Notes: generated by a model not told the origin, from the letters alone. Numbered from the stretch's first letter, positions 34,297-46,254 are shown. The stretch is 64,000 nt of DNA from Chrysopilus asiliformis (GCA_964034945.1 OZ035960.1:103996933-104060932), one strand, 5' to 3'. A program made the numbers and translations.

Positions 34297-34389
34297 GTCT
34301 CAACTCCGTATTTTTTTTAAATATTTATATAAAAAAAATTATTGATTATTATTAAAAAATTCTAAACATGTTTTCTTTTTTCTTTTCAG

Positions 34390-34500
34390 GCAAAAATCTT
34401 TACAACAATGAACACGTAGCAATAAAAATGGAGCCTATGAAATCAAAGGCTCCACAACTACATTTAGAATATAGGTTTTATAAATTATTAGGAGCGCATG
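34390..34500 (+). CDS. gish: Casein kinase I gamma, exon with catalytic lysine and helix C
   Basis: Acceptor TCTTTTCAG ends at 34389 and donor GTAAGA begins at 34501. The first two bases complete the Gly codon of the exon at 2366-2556 to give [43 protein letters not shown] supplies the ATP-contacting lysine and LEYRFYKLL is helix C with its partner glutamate. It ends after one base of a codon, a phase that both alternative exons downstream (39172 and 47942) accept. Confidence 0.95.
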
Positions 34501-34777
34501 GTAAGATTATATCGTTAATATTTACTATTTCTAATTATTTTTTTCGCTTTTAATTTTACAATGAAAAAAAGATATTGAAATGTTGACAAAGTGTTTTAAA
34601 AAAAGTGAGTGTATTTCACTTTTTTTAAATTTTTATTTTCAAAAAATAATTTTTTTTCTCAAAAAAAGTTTTTTTTTCTGAGATTTTGTATGTTTTTTGC
34701 GTGGATACGGAGAGCAAATATTTATGCTACTATTCTTTGTGATTGTTTATACGTTTTCCAGAACTTGAATTTATTAA

Positions 34778-35000
34778 CCCTTTCAGGCCTGACTTTTTCC
34801 TGGCATTTAAAAAAAAAATTTTTTTTTTGGTCGGGCGTTGTTCTTTTAGTTCTAGAAAGGCACCACGCGAAATTTGAAATTTTTACTTTTGTATGGAAAA
34901 CTATTATAAAAATAAAAAGTTTTATAATAGTTTTTCATAAAAAAGTAAAAATTTCAAATTTCGCGTGGTGGCTTTCAACATCGTATCGGGCATCAAAGAG
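34778..35000. mobile_element. piggyBac-like MITE with long internal hairpin
   Basis: Flanked by TTAA (34774-34777, 35001-35004). The ends CCCTTTCAGGCCTGAC and CTCTTTGATGCCCGAT (other strand) are worn inverted repeats. Inside, CCACGCGAAATTTGAAATTT... (about 34862-34910) is inverted at 34921-34969 with few changes. It lies 277 bp downstream of the kinase exon. Confidence 0.75.
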
Positions 35001-35004
35001 TTAA

Positions 35005-36340
35005 GATCCATTAGCCGCTTCTGAGTGGACCGCTATCTCTTACAAAAAACAAATATGTGAAGGTACAAGGGTCCAAATCCGACGGCTACAATGACTGCAA
35101 AAGACTTGAATTAAAATATCACCTGGCTTAACCAGTAAATGTTCAAACCACCCCCAAAAAACAATTCCACATGACTCCAAATTTACCTAATCTTGAGTGA
35201 TTGACATTAATTGAGTGAAATGTAAATATGAATATTTTTGAAAGTTTTGACATCACAATCCCCTTGATATTTCACTTTTTAAGATGTCACCGTAGAGACA
35301 CGAGCGTATATTCATAAATTAACGACATGATAAAATTTATATTCCATGGCAATTGAATTTGATAAAATTATGACCAATTCTAATAAAAGTTTTATATTGT
35401 CAAAAAAAAAAAACGAAAATAAATTAGCTCCGTTTTAAGAGATATTACGTTTTTTTTTACAATATAAAAGCAACGGAAATTTACGATCGAAGCTTTATAC
35501 TAATTAAATTTTCATTTTCTTGTTTCTATAAGTTTCTATTGGAATCAAGCAGACTTATTATGTTTAATAAATTTAATATTCTTTATTGACATTTATATGA
35601 TCGTTAAGTAGCTAAGAAAATACATAAAACCTTACAAATTCTTATATTATAGTCTTATTATAGTCGAAAATTGCTTTTTTACAGCTTAAAGTTACCATAA
35701 ATTGATTAAAATACGTATGGATGTTGTTTAGACAAACAAAAAAAAACTGTTAACGAAAGTGTCACCGTTACGGAATTTATTTTTATTTTTCATTAGTGAC
35801 ATTGACGGCAAATTTTATTCGCGTGACGTGCTAATTAATTTCGTAAATTGAATAAAAATAAGGTGCCAATTGAGAATTTTTTTTCCTAACTAGTCTATCA
35901 GTTTACTTTTACAGACATGTAGGTTTTTTTTTGTTACTGGCAAATTTTTTGTATGTCTTTTTTCATGTTACGCAAATAAATTCAGAAAACAGTATGAGGC
36001 TTATTTAGGACGATAACTCGCGGGTGAATTGGTCTAGCAACATTATGCCTCGTTGCCACTGAATAATACCTCGATTGCGTTAAGTCCCAATTAGACTAAC
36101 GATTACGATTGAGGTTCCTCGACCAATGAGATCAAAGGTTTCATTTTCTTATCTTTCAAAAATATACATATTGACGATGATAATTCTCTCTCGTTCTCTT
36201 TTCTATTCGCCATTGATAAAATCGCCAAAATATTTGCCTTTACATTTAAAACAAATGCTCGGTTATTTGTTTTGACTGCCTGACACAAGAAAGCGTGCTC
36301 TGTCAGACAGTAAAATTAGTTGGTTGGGTTTTTATTTTTA
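35005..36340 (+). other. gish: gish intron, no gene seen
   Basis: AT-rich, no credible frame. 36083-36140 (AATTAGACTAACGATTACGA, TTGAGGTTCCTCGACCAATGA) is shared with 63711-63760 and marks a further dispersed repeat of unknown class. Confidence 0.5.
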
Positions 36341-36344
36341 ACTA

Positions 36345-36855
36345 GAATTTGGACCCGGCTTCGCCCGGCTAAAAGCGTGAACAGAAAAAAAACTTAGGAA
36401 AACTAAATTCAGTTGGTTAAAAATTAGGTAGCCTGCATGCTGTTCGTTAATTTTTCTTTTCGGAAAATGATTAACAAACTAACAAAAAATTCCAGCATTC
36501 GCATTCGGTATTACTTTACCCCCCTCCGCTTACTCCCCCACCTATCGGGCTACTTTTTAATAGGTCTATGTTGGGACTGGACCCCCAACGAACATCTATG
36601 CCAAATTTCAGGACAATCGGATCAGTAGTTTCCCCGCGAAAGAGTAACATAGCGCAAAAACTAAGTTTCGAAATCACTTTACCCTCTCTCCTTACTCCCC
36701 CCACCCCTCGTGCTACTTTTCCGTATGCCTATATTGGAACCAGAACTACCACAGACACTCATGCCAAATTTCAAGTCAATCGGTTCAGCCGTTTTTGTGT
36801 GAAATAGAAACAGACAGACAGACAGACACCAACTCATTTTTATATATTAGTATGA
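36345..36855 (+). repeat. Dispersed repeat with GGCTTCGCCCGG opening and GACA tail
   Basis: It opens AACTAGAATTTGGACCCGGC, TTCGCCCGGC. Two internal rounds of 'ATGCCAAATTTCA(G/A)G(A/T)CAATCGG(A/T)TCAG' occur (about 36598 and 36760). It closes with CAGACAGACAGACAGACACC and TATATATTAGTATGATA. Similar endings are common in insect non-LTR or short interspersed elements; I do not assign a class. Confidence 0.6.
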
Positions 36856-36878
36856 TAATTGTCGTTTAAATAATTTTA

Positions 36879-37493
36879 TACTAAGTTCAGACCGACACAA
36901 AATCACGTAATTTTGAAGATTTTCGTAATTTTGAACGAAATCTTCCTCGAAATCACGAGCTTTCCAGTACATTAACCTGTTTTCAAAAATCACTGAAAGT
37001 ATGCAATTTCCACAAAATTACGAACGAAATCAAGCAAAAACAATGAATTCAACCCTGCATCACTCATTCAGCTCTCTTGAGTACATCAGTTTTGACATTT
37101 GCGCTGGATTAGAACGACGGAGATATAAGAAAAAGAAGCCGTGTTCCGCACGCGAAAAGGATATATTAGTAAACAACCTACGCGGGGCAAAAAAAAATGG
37201 ACCTGTTTTTGATGTGATTATATATGAAATGGAAAATAATTGTTTATTTTCATTACAGATAATTTCCATTGTCGTCTAAAGTATCTAATTCTGTTTGCAC
37301 ATATTTCATCGATGTTTTGAATTGTATTATTCATCATATTACTAAAATTCATAGTAATCCTACACTAAAATTCATAGCAATCCTGTAGTTGAAATGTGAA
37401 ACAAAATTACCTTAATCTCTGTGTGAACACTTTGGTTTAAGTTCTAAATCATTTCGCAAAATTACGTGATTTTGTGTCAGTCTGAACTTAGTA
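36879..37493. mobile_element. Harbinger-like MITE (TTA duplication)
   Basis: The ends TACTAAGTTCAGACCGACAC and TACTAAGTTCAGACTGACAC (other strand) continue AAAATCACGTAATTTTG, about 37 bp. TTA flanks both ends (36876-36878, 37494-37496). Internal copies of AAATCACG/CGTAATTTT recur. A 92-codon frame inside (37001-37279) has no recognisable domain. Confidence 0.85.
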
Positions 37494-38315
37494 TTAGATG
37501 CATTTAAATCAAAAACAAGGCATTTATTTTAAATAACCAGCATTTGAAATGAATGGTTCGGTATTTGTTTTTACCACTTTGTATTCAAATAAACAAAAGC
37601 CTTGGATTTTGGAGTATAAATGAAAATCAGTTAAATCAAATGACGGTTCTTGATTCTACCATCTTGAGCTGTGCTTCGGCATTAAAGGGTCTTCCCCTAA
37701 GCTGTGGCTGTAACTATAAAAAAACCACATGCTCGATTTTCCTCAGCGTAACTTCATTTTTAATCAAATCTGTATTCCATAATATTTCTTTAGAGTTTGC
37801 TAGATTGTAATATAAAAAAGTATTGCATTTAACACCAACAGCATTAAATACGTATATTTTTAATAATTTTTGTCCTAACTTTTAATCCCAGTTCTGGAAT
37901 TCGACATTTTTTAATAAAATTTGTATTATATTGCAATATTCTTTAAAATTTCTGCGGATGTATGCGGAATCCAAGTATATAAAGGCAAAAGGGAAGTATT
38001 AAAAAACGGAGGTTTTAAAAAAGCACTGTTTTTCAATACTTTCGCGCTTCTAACGGCAGGATTCGGAACTTTTGACAGGGTTGTCACTTTTTTCTACTCT
38101 CAGCTTAAGTTCACTGGTCAATAAAAATGCCTTATTCCATGGCAACAAAACTGGCAACCATGCACATCACCAATCTATCGCATTTAGCGTATGACGCTCG
38201 CAGAAGTTTTGCTCTCTAAGAGTTAGCGAGATGGCTTACCGAGAGCAAAATTGCAGCGACTTTTTCTGTCAAAATACACAAAAAAAATCGGTTTTTTCCC
38301 TTGATTTTCAAAACA

Positions 38316-38488
38316 GGAGTGATATTCCGTAACTTGTTTGAAGCGTTTGTTTCGAGTTAGAAGAACAAGAAGTATTCGCTGTCTCTGTTTTGACTGAAAT
38401 AAATGACAGAGAGAAACCGAGATACCAAATACCACTTTTTCCTCTAATTCGAAACATACGCTTGAATCAAGTTACGGAATACCACTCC
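38316..38488. mobile_element. Palindromic MITE (GGAGTGRTATTCC ends), copy 1
   Basis: The ends GGAGTGATATTCCGTAACTT and GGAGTGGTATTCCGTAACTT (other strand) lead into GTTTCGAGTTAGAAGAA. The copy at 55537-55696 has the same ends and the same centre (AGTATTCGCTGTCTCTGTTT). No coding capacity. Confidence 0.8.
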
Positions 38489-39171
38489 AGATTTATTTTT
38501 TGTATAGTTAGGCATCTCTCGTTTTAAGACGTTTCATTATACGACACTCAGCGTAGGGGTGTTCATTAAAACGGTTATTATTAAATGAAAAATCAAATTA
38601 TTTTTGTCAACATTTCAATACGCTTATTAATATTTTATTATTATTTTTTTAATTAAATATTTTTATTTCTTTGAAAAACGAAACAATAAATGAAATTGAA
38701 ATTAAAATCAAAATTACATTCTACCGATTATAGGATATTAATATGTAAATATTCTTACAACACATTACATAATATCACTATCAATATATCCATAGCCGCT
38801 TTATCCTTTTTTTCATATTTTCTCTATACTAATTTTCCCAGAAATAAATTCTCATTACTTCCAATTCACATGAAATCCCATTTGAATTAAAATTTCATCC
38901 CTGCGGTGGAAAATTACTGAAAAAAAAATAAATTAAAAAAATGATACACAAATGAAAATCTCACAGATAATTATTTAGTTGAGATTTGTTTCACAACGAT
39001 GAACAAATATTTATATTTACAAAAAAACAATGCAAAATGTTTATATTCTTTTTATTTTCGTTAAAATTTAATAATATTTGATTCTGCGCTGTAAATAATA
39101 ATAATGTATAACAATGTGTTTGTGCAAAATGTAAAAAAAAAATTGAAAAAAAAATCCGAAACAAAAAGAAG

Positions 39172-39353
39172 ATTGTGAAGAATTCAAGGATAAATTTCCA
39201 GAGGGTATACCACGTGTCTATCACCTGGGCACTTGTGGTGGACGATACAATGCAATGGTATTAGAACTATTGGGACCATCGTTAGAAGATCTCTTCAATT
39301 TATGTGGCCGTAAATTTTCATTGAAGACTGTACTGATGATAGCTAAGCAACTA
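39172..39353 (+). CDS. gish: Casein kinase I gamma, alternative exon A (beta4-hinge segment)
   Basis: The exon starts after AAAGAAG and ends before GTAAGT (39354). It completes the split codon to read [74 protein letters not shown] is the hinge that lines the ATP pocket. Length is 182 bases (2 + 60 codons). It is homologous to exon B (47942-48093), from which it differs by a 10-codon longer front and by HLGTCGGR in place of YFGPCGK. The acceptor is peculiar: the 40 bases before it are A-rich with almost no pyrimidine tract, and AAG|AAG| offers two sites three bases apart (start 39169 or 39172, adding one residue). It replaces exon B rather than joining it. Confidence 0.92.
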
Positions 39354-39639
39354 GTAAGTTTATATTTGTTTTTCTTTTTAAGTTTTTCAATGCTGTACGA
39401 ATCCGTTTTTTTTTACTGTCTCTCTCTTTCTATCTCTCTCTCGCTCCCGAGGGATTTGCAAAAGTTTTGATGAAATTCATGTATTGGGGGTGTATTTGAT
39501 TAAAAAATATGTTTTAAAGTGAAATCTAATTGTAAAACTTTTGGTATATCCGAGGGTTGTTCGAAAAGTCAAGGAAAAATTCGTTTGGAAACATTTTCCG
39601 TCTAGTATGGACCATCTTCAGAACAACTACTAGACTCCT

Positions 39640-39970
39640 ATTATCGAGAGAAACTATTCAACTATAAAAAATATATACAGTGAAACTTGTATAAGACGGA
39701 CCGGAGATAAGCCGGAAACATGTCTAAGGGGTCTAGGAGCAAAATTGCTAATTGCGGTTTCACAATTGCCATTGCGCGCGTATAGACCGGTGCCAAGTTG
39801 GTAGTTTTTTTATGTATCGCCGGCATAAATGCGTTCTACTTCAGTCATGCCTGCCAGCTTAGCAGCGATATTTTGGCATTGCTAAGGCCCGCCGTACACT
39901 TGAGTTAAGCCAGTTAAGCTATGTGCCGGTTTAGATCTTGACGTTTCATCTATTATTAACCTGACGACCA
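39640..39970 (+). mobile_element. TA-target element (CAGTGAAAC ends), truncated copy
   Basis: From CAGTGAAACTTGTATAAGAC (39678, after TATA) the sequence parallels 41572-41820: GGCGGTTTCAC-like, TAGACCGGTGC, TATCGCCGGCATAAATGCGT, GCTAAGGCCC. It stops near 39970. The shared flank CGAGAGAAAYTRTTCAACYATAAAAAA before both copies shows that a longer segment was copied. Confidence 0.65.
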
Positions 39971-40689
39971 GATCCTGACAGATGCGGATGGGACCAAAAT
40001 TTTATTCCTTTCCCATCATACAATAATAATTCATGATCTTTTCAATATTTACCTAAAATTGATTTTTCCAACGTTCCTAACAACCTCTTTTTCGACAAAA
40101 CGCTATCTCTGACCAAGAAAATTCTAAATTCTACACGGTTGAAAGTTTTGGTCGAATCTTTAACAATATTTATCCTAACTAAATTGAGTTTAAAGTTTCA
40201 ATCAAAAAGTTTAAAATTTGTAATCACAGAGCCTTATGCAACCAAATAGTTTAAATTTTCATCTTTCTGGTTGAATTTATAACCAAAAAAGTTGAAGTTT
40301 GAAACCAAATAAGGGAGATTCTGGTCTTGGAATTGCAACATTTGTAAGGTTTTTTGCAAGAAGTAAAAAAGAACCCCCTTCTCCTTCCGCCAAAAATTGA
40401 TTGCCGTTCCCAAACCTTCTGGAAAATTTTTGTTTGTTGAAAAACTTAAAATTTGAGAGATTTTTTAAGAGCCCCTAAAGCTGATGTTTGAGAGTCTCGG
40501 GCTCCATTTCACATAATGGAGTCCCCAATCTCTTATGAACCTTCCTACCACATTTTTCGCCCGCCACTGCCCACAATATTTTTATGTTATGAGCTAAAAT
40601 CGCTATGCCTCAAAAAAGTGGCTCTGTATAGAAATACATTCCCAAGTGAGGCTTGCTCTACTCATTTGAAGTTAGGTAACATCCTTTTC

Positions 40690-40985
40690 TGCTACGCGCA
40701 CTTACAGGTTTATATGGATTTCGAATAATGACTGAATTACAACATTTGTAAGATTTTTCGTTTCAATCCAACAATAGTAGAGTTTTTTTCTTAAATTTAA
40801 ATTATAGCGGTCTGGACTGATGGTGTCGTTGGCACCAAGCGGTAACTGGCACTACTCATTTCAATAACGTAAATTGATTGAATTTGAAATTATTTTTTCC
40901 GCAGATTAAATTTCGAACCCACGACCTCTGGCTGCAAAGGCTGAATACTGAGCCATACTGAATTTTTTTCTAAAAAGAATTTAAA
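40690..40985 (-). repeat. tRNA-headed SINE candidate
   Basis: On the minus strand from about 40965: TGGCTCAGTATTCAGCC (box A-like), TTTGCAGCC in anticodon-loop position, and GTGGGTTCGAAATTT (box B-like), with tRNA-like spacing. The body continues GTTACCGCTTGGTGCCAACG, CACCATCAGTCCAGACCGC. The body (not the head) recurs at about 58290-58460. The head has mismatched stems, so it is not a working tRNA. Confidence 0.5.
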
Positions 40986-41571
40986 AAAAAGGTCTTTTCC
41001 ACTGACTTTTCAAACACCCCTTTGGTTTTACCTGGCTACAAAATGTCATATCAAAATAAGATTGATTTATATAACCTTTCATTGATCTTATGGGAACATT
41101 TCAAAGAGCAAATTTTTCTTTTCAACAAATGTTTCATTAATTTAAATCAATAACAATTTTTCTTTGACTTTTGGAAAACATATAATCGTTTACAACTTTT
41201 GATACCACAACAAAAAAATTTAAAAACAAATTCTTGAAAAAGTTGTTACAAAGTTCCAAAGAAAATTGAAAATGTCACGTGTAGGAAAAGTGACATTTGT
41301 AATAATACAAAATATGCTCAAATTTGATTTCTTTAAAGAAAATGTAAATTTTTTTCAGTATTATTTCAAGACAAATAAAGTTATGTTCGTGAGTTGTGCT
41401 TGTTTTGTATATCAATCGATCCGTGGGGTGGGTTTTGTCGTCTTTGGGATAAGTACAGTGCCCAGGGAATTTATGCAGAAATTCTATTCAAATTTTGATT
41501 TAAATATTTTCTACGCAGAAGAATTCTGAATGAAATTTCGAGAGAAATTGTTCAACCATAAAAAAAATATA

Positions 41572-42212
41572 CAGTGAAACCTGTATAAGGTGGAACGTGG
41601 ATAACCGGAGCAAAATTGCTAATTGCTACTAGCAAACATGGCGGTTTCACGATTGCCATTGGGCGCGTTTAGACCGGTGCTAAGTTGAGAGTTTTTTGAT
41701 GTATCGCCGGCATAAATGCGTTCTACTTCAGCAATGCCTGTCAGCTTAGCAGCAACATTTTGGCATTGCTAAGGCCCACCGTACACTTGAGTTAAGCTAG
41801 TTAAGCTATGTTTAGAGCTTAACATGGTGTGTATCGTGACGTACCAAAGTGAGGATAAGATGAAGCGTTAAACTTCCACGTCTAAACAGACACATAGCTG
41901 CGCTGGCTTAGCTCAAGTGTACGGCTAGGTAACTCTTGGCGCAAACTTTTCCTGATCCAGCATTTGTGCTGGATGTAAACAACATAACCTAAAATATTTC
42001 GACGTTCTTATATATATTAATTAAGCCTGATGATTATAGAAAATCATCAGGATCAATCTTACTTGCGATTTTGCTATCGTGCGAGGATGACATTTATGGA
42101 AAACCAGCTTCCAACTCTCTTCCTTGCGAGCGAGAGACGCTATCGATGATGGATCCCTAGGCCGGACAAATTTCCTGGTCCCGTGCAAGTCCGGCTTATA
42201 CATATTTCACTG
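41572..42212. mobile_element. TA-target element (CAGTGAAACC ends)
   Basis: The ends CAGTGAAACCTGTATAAGGT and CAGTGAAATATGTATAAGCC (other strand) are inverted and flanked by TA (41570-41571, 42213-42214). The style is that of pogo/Tigger relatives. An inner inverted repeat (about 41774-41926: CCGTACACTTGAGTTAAGC and its inverse) marks a smaller nested element. No transposase remains. Confidence 0.75.
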
Positions 42213-44027
42213 TATAAAAGTATCACAAAATTGGAACTTTCATGGGTAGTGATGCTTTTTATATGTTATTTCTTAATTTTTCTTGTTCTTTTCATGTTTT
42301 TATTATCGTCAGAGGGAAGGGGTTATACCCAAATAATATTTATGAAAGAAATCTGTTTCTGGATACAAAGGCAAAATCCAATGTACGATAATTTCCAATC
42401 CCAAACGAGTTCTTATAGTAGCTTAAATGTTTAAAATGCGCAAATTTCGAAGCAGCAAAGATCTTTGAACTAATTTGGATGATCGTCTGGCCCTATCCAC
42501 CCTAAAATAACAGCAAAAAGTACTTTAGGCGCCGTTTACATCTGCCACTATATTACACGGATCTCAGAATTTATTCCTCGTCCACACTCGATTTTTTTCA
42601 TATAAAACTGCCGGAATAAAAACAACTTTTGCTAAAGTGAATTTATTCTGCGAAAAAAAAAATATCATTCACGAAGTAAATTCTGAATGAAATTCGCGAA
42701 GAAATTCAAGAAAAAATCGCAAGTGGCAATAGATAAGGGGCAATAGATATGGGAAACCTCTGTTTTTTTTCGGCATTTATTGATACTACTGTGCATACCA
42801 GCCTTTCTATATTTTTCAAAATATTTTTTATTTAAAAAAATTACTTATAATTTAATTAAAAAAAATTTTACAAGACGAATGCTATAGCATTAAGGTCCAA
42901 ATTAATTAAACAATTTATCAAATTTGTATAAATAATACCTAAGCCTTAATAAAAATACATAATAATTATTTAAAAACAAAATCAGTAATTTAAAAAAAAA
43001 TCCCTAATAAAACATAAACCTGTGAAAAAAATCCTAACAATCCTGGATGAAATTCAATTTTTTTAAAAATTGAAAATCCGTACTGAACGAATATTTGATC
43101 CCAACATTGAATACTTAAAATCTCAAACCACACACTATTACTATTTTATTATCATTTTTTTAAATGACTTTGTAATAAAAATTTGAGCAAAAATCTTTAA
43201 ACGGGGTATGTATACAAAATATGATGACTCTATTTGCATAATTTTTCATGAAAACTATTTTATGTTCATTTGTTTTCTTTGTTTGCTAAAAAAAAACTCA
43301 CGTAGTTTAAAATCAAAATCAATTCTGTTAAATTGATTATTGAAGACACATTATATTTATGTTTTGACTTTTAATTGTGTTTGTTTTTGTATTTTATTCT
43401 TTTTTTTTTGTGATATTTTACATTGTTTTGTAGTATATACTTTTATGAAAATTAGAACAAATTAGCCCACAAAAATTTTTTTTAAACATTTATTGAGAAA
43501 ATGAATAGAAATTTAAGATAAAACCGGCAAGACCGCTGAAATGCTAATTCACACTTGTAATTGTTGAGATGTTTGAGCTCCTTCCCGCACTATTTTGTAA
43601 TATTTTTTATGTATATTTACATATATTTGTATTCATTGATGTTAATAGAATCGAGACTATATTTTCGGATTAAGTTTTTATTGCATTTTTAGTTTGAAAC
43701 GTTTCACACAAACTTTTTGATTGAAATCGAAAATTTTAATCTGGCAATGCTATCAGATTTCTTTGTTAGATTTTAAGTTCGCAATATTCTGATCACTTTA
43801 ACCACCTCGAGGGGCTTGAAAATATTCGATATATCAAAGAACAGAATAATAATAAACCCTCTAATGACAGAAGTTATCCGACATAAGTGTTAGCGGGTGG
43901 TAGCAGGCGGGTCCAAACTAGATAAACCACGAGTGCGCAAACAACATGTGACTTATAATCGAAGAAAAAAATTGGCTTGAATTACCGTATTCGCTGAATC
44001 CTATTTGCATACGAATGAGTCCGCAAA
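42213..44027 (+). other. gish: gish intron between the alternative exons, no gene seen
   Basis: Very AT-rich (long A and T runs, 42780-43480). No credible frame and no repeat recognised. Confidence 0.5.
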
Positions 44028-44345
44028 CAATAAGAATTCGTTCCATTTTTTTTGTAGGACTGGGGTGACTTCTAAAAACAATGGGAACGATTCTATTCCA
44101 TAATATAGCATTGTTTCCGCTCCGTATAGGAATGTTTCCGGAGAAAATCAGGAACGAATGCTACTTTTGTTGGAATATGTCCGTTTTTCTCTTAACCTTA
44201 TATACATAGTAATTATTCCACGAAAACTAAGACTAGATCCAATATTTATGGAAGCCTTTGCTACAAAATAGTGTAACGAGTCCTATAATCGCTTTCCCAT
44301 ACTTCTTGGGAACGTTTCCTATGCGGATTTTTTCCGTGAAGTATA
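44028..44345 (-). repeat. Dispersed repeat, sister of 6966-7345
   Basis: Opposite orientation to the copy at 6966. It shares TTGGAATATGTCCRTTTTTCT, ATTTATGGAAGCC and the terminal CGTTCCA/GGAAACGTTCC words. No coding capacity. Confidence 0.7.
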
Positions 44346-44524
44346 ATAAAATATTAATGCCTATTCTGGAATCCGAAGTAGCGTTAAATTTGATCGATTT
44401 GATCTCAATTTGTATTCTTGAATCCGCTGCGTTTCATTTCTGTTCGATTGTGGATGATTTATGCGTTTCATTTCTGTTCTGAGTTTAGTTTTACGTTAGA
44501 TTCCAGAATAGCCATGATTGTATT

Positions 44525-45630
44525 CATGAAAAATTTCGACCTCTTAATTTTGTCTAAAAAGCATTTCTATGAAAAAACATCTTGAGTCGATTGGGGCATT
44601 ATTATAAATTTCTCAAAAACCAATAGAGCTAGAGCCATGAAATTTTCCAGGCGTGTTTGATTTTAGAATGGTAGAATTCGGTTAACCGGAAGTAACTAAA
44701 ATAGCGCCTTTATCGTTAGCGAAAAATTTCAGATTTTGTAAAAAAATCGAGAAATTTCAGATTTTGTCGTTATTTTTCCGGATTTTTAATGCCAGATGAG
44801 ATTTTTTCCGGAAAATTTGCGAAAAAAGATACTCATTTTATCCTTACAGGATCTTCCGTCACCCTTAGAGTCTGTTTACACGACCACCTATTTACTCTCC
44901 TTTTTTCGGTCGTGTTTAGACGCAGATCTTTAACGAACGTATTTTGGTTCCTTTTGGAATGCGCGAAAATGGAATCTTCGGATCAAGTTAGTTTACATTT
45001 CTTGTATTAAGAGTTTTATTGACCCAATTGGATTAATTCCAATGTTGGCACTTTATTCCACAATGACATTATCTCCGCTAAATAATCACAGTCGCTTAAA
45101 CAATTATAATCGAAAAACCAAACAACAATTACACTTGACAAAATATTTAAAACCATAGCAACGAAATGCATAGCAACGAAACACCTTAACAACCAATCAG
45201 GCACCGTTCCGCTTTATTTTCACGGTTGGAATTTTAGTTTTCGTTCGTCTTTTCCTATCGTCATTCCCACAGTACCCCGCGCCATCCAACTTTAACGAAA
45301 CGAACGAAAACACGATGCGTCTAAACAGGCTTTTACGGATTTTTTAATACCAGAATCGGATTCAGCGACCTTAAAAACCCCCAAATGAGATTTTTTTCTG
45401 GATAATTTGAGGAAAAGGATATTCACGTTATCCTTACAGGACCTTCCCTTATCCTTACAAGGACGAAGTAGAGAAAATATCATATTATCGTCGGATTTAC
45501 GTATGCGTGCATGCAAAATTTCAAGTCAATCGGTTGAGTGGAAGTGGGTCAAAATTAGATTCAAATATTTGACCCTGACAGACAGACAGACAGACAAACA
45601 CGAAAGCAAGCTAAATAAAAGCTTTTAAAA
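44525..45630 (-). repeat. Repeat families Z and 121-bp joined, with a MITE inside
   Basis: 44537-44720 is a family Z fragment (TTTCGACCTCTTAATTTTGT, AACCGGAAGTAACTAAAAT). From about 44780 to 45630 the inverted 121-bp family follows (AATCGGATTCAGCGACC, GTTATCCTTACAGGACCTTC) and ends GGGTCAAAATTAGATT, GACCCTGACAGACAGACAGA, AAAGCAAGCTAAATAAAAGC. That ending is the inverse of the opening at 51265-51320, so it defines one terminus of the family. Confidence 0.7.
44868..45332. mobile_element. Harbinger-like MITE (TTA duplication)
   Basis: The ends GAGTCTGTTTACACGACC and AAGCCTGTTTAGACGCATCG (other strand) share AGYCTGTTTANACG. TTA lies outside both ends (44865-44867, 45333-45335). It splits a 121-bp family unit between CTTCCGTCACCC and ACGGATTTTTTAATACCAGA. 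An internal TCGTGTTTAGACGCA repeats the end motif. Confidence 0.7.
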
Positions 45631-45689
45631 AGCAGTTTTAATTTGTCTACGTTTGGTCACATCCTGTTGAAGATGCGCATAAAGTCTTA

Positions 45690-46254
45690 TGGTTCAACCA
45701 CATTGAAGGCGGCAAGTAGCAGCGGCGACGGCGGGCGGCATGGCGCCGCCACACATACCGCCGAGCCAGCTACAATGATAGCGGCAGCGGCACCATGATA
45801 GCGGCATGCCTCTGTCAAAATGGAAACATCCAAACTTATTTAATTCGTCCGCTACTTCGCTCCATTTATTTTCCTTGATTTTATATCCTTATATTGAGGA
45901 TGGGCCAAATCGTAGAGCACTGGATTTCCTTTTACGAACTCGATTAATTTCTCCTCCGTTGTCGGCATCTTGTGAAATCAAAACGTCAAAAATCTGCATA
46001 GAATGTGGCGCCGAATGTGGTGGTTGTCACAAAACAACGAAGGAAAATCGTCATAGAATGTGGCGCCCAATGTGGTGGTTTTCATAAAACATTTTGGGCG
46101 GCGGCGGCAAGTTTGACTTTGTTTCAAACTCGGCGGCGACGGAAAAAGTGCGCTGCCGTTGCCGCTGTATTGTAGTAGCTCTCGTTGCGCTACATTAGTG
46201 CAAAATAAATGCAGCCCGCCGCTGCTGCTTGCCGCCTTCACTGTGGTTGAACCA
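45690..46254. mobile_element. GC-rich Harbinger-like MITE (TTA duplication)
   Basis: The ends TGGTTCAACCACATTGAAGG and TGGTTCAACCACAGTGAAGG (other strand) continue CGGCAAG and GCAGCGGCG. TTA flanks both ends (45687-45689, 46255-46257). The interior is far richer in G+C than its surroundings (GGCGGC and GCGGCGACGG runs) and contains a ~60-bp tandem pair around ATAGAATGTGGCGCC (about 45998 and 46054). Confidence 0.85.

Larger units (their letters stand above)
2557..34389 (+). other. gish: 31.8-kb gish intron hosting a nested gene and many transposons
   Basis: Bounded by GTAAGT (2557) and TCTTTTCAG (34381-34389). Stretches with no recognised feature are about 2560-3330, 3400-3475, 5300-6960, 7540-9185, 12100-12400, 13475-13975, 17500-18830, 19675-20270, 22750-24095, 26565-27375, 28515-30455, 31425-33220 and 33450-33860. 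These are AT-rich with many homopolymer runs and only short open frames that look random. The stretch 5850-6240 has higher GC and shares GGCCCAGTGAAAAACGTTGG with 4553-4572, so it may hold another worn repeat. A short repeat (CTTCCCCTAAGCTSTGGCTG) is shared by 7890-7910 and 37690-37710. Confidence 0.85.

Noticed and set aside
37001..37279. 92-codon frame inside the Harbinger-like MITE
   Set aside because: No Harbinger transposase or Myb-like motif; AT-rich and ends at a random stop.
40900..40970. Functional tRNA gene on the minus strand
   Set aside because: Boxes A and B are only approximate and acceptor and anticodon stems do not pair well; better explained as a SINE head.
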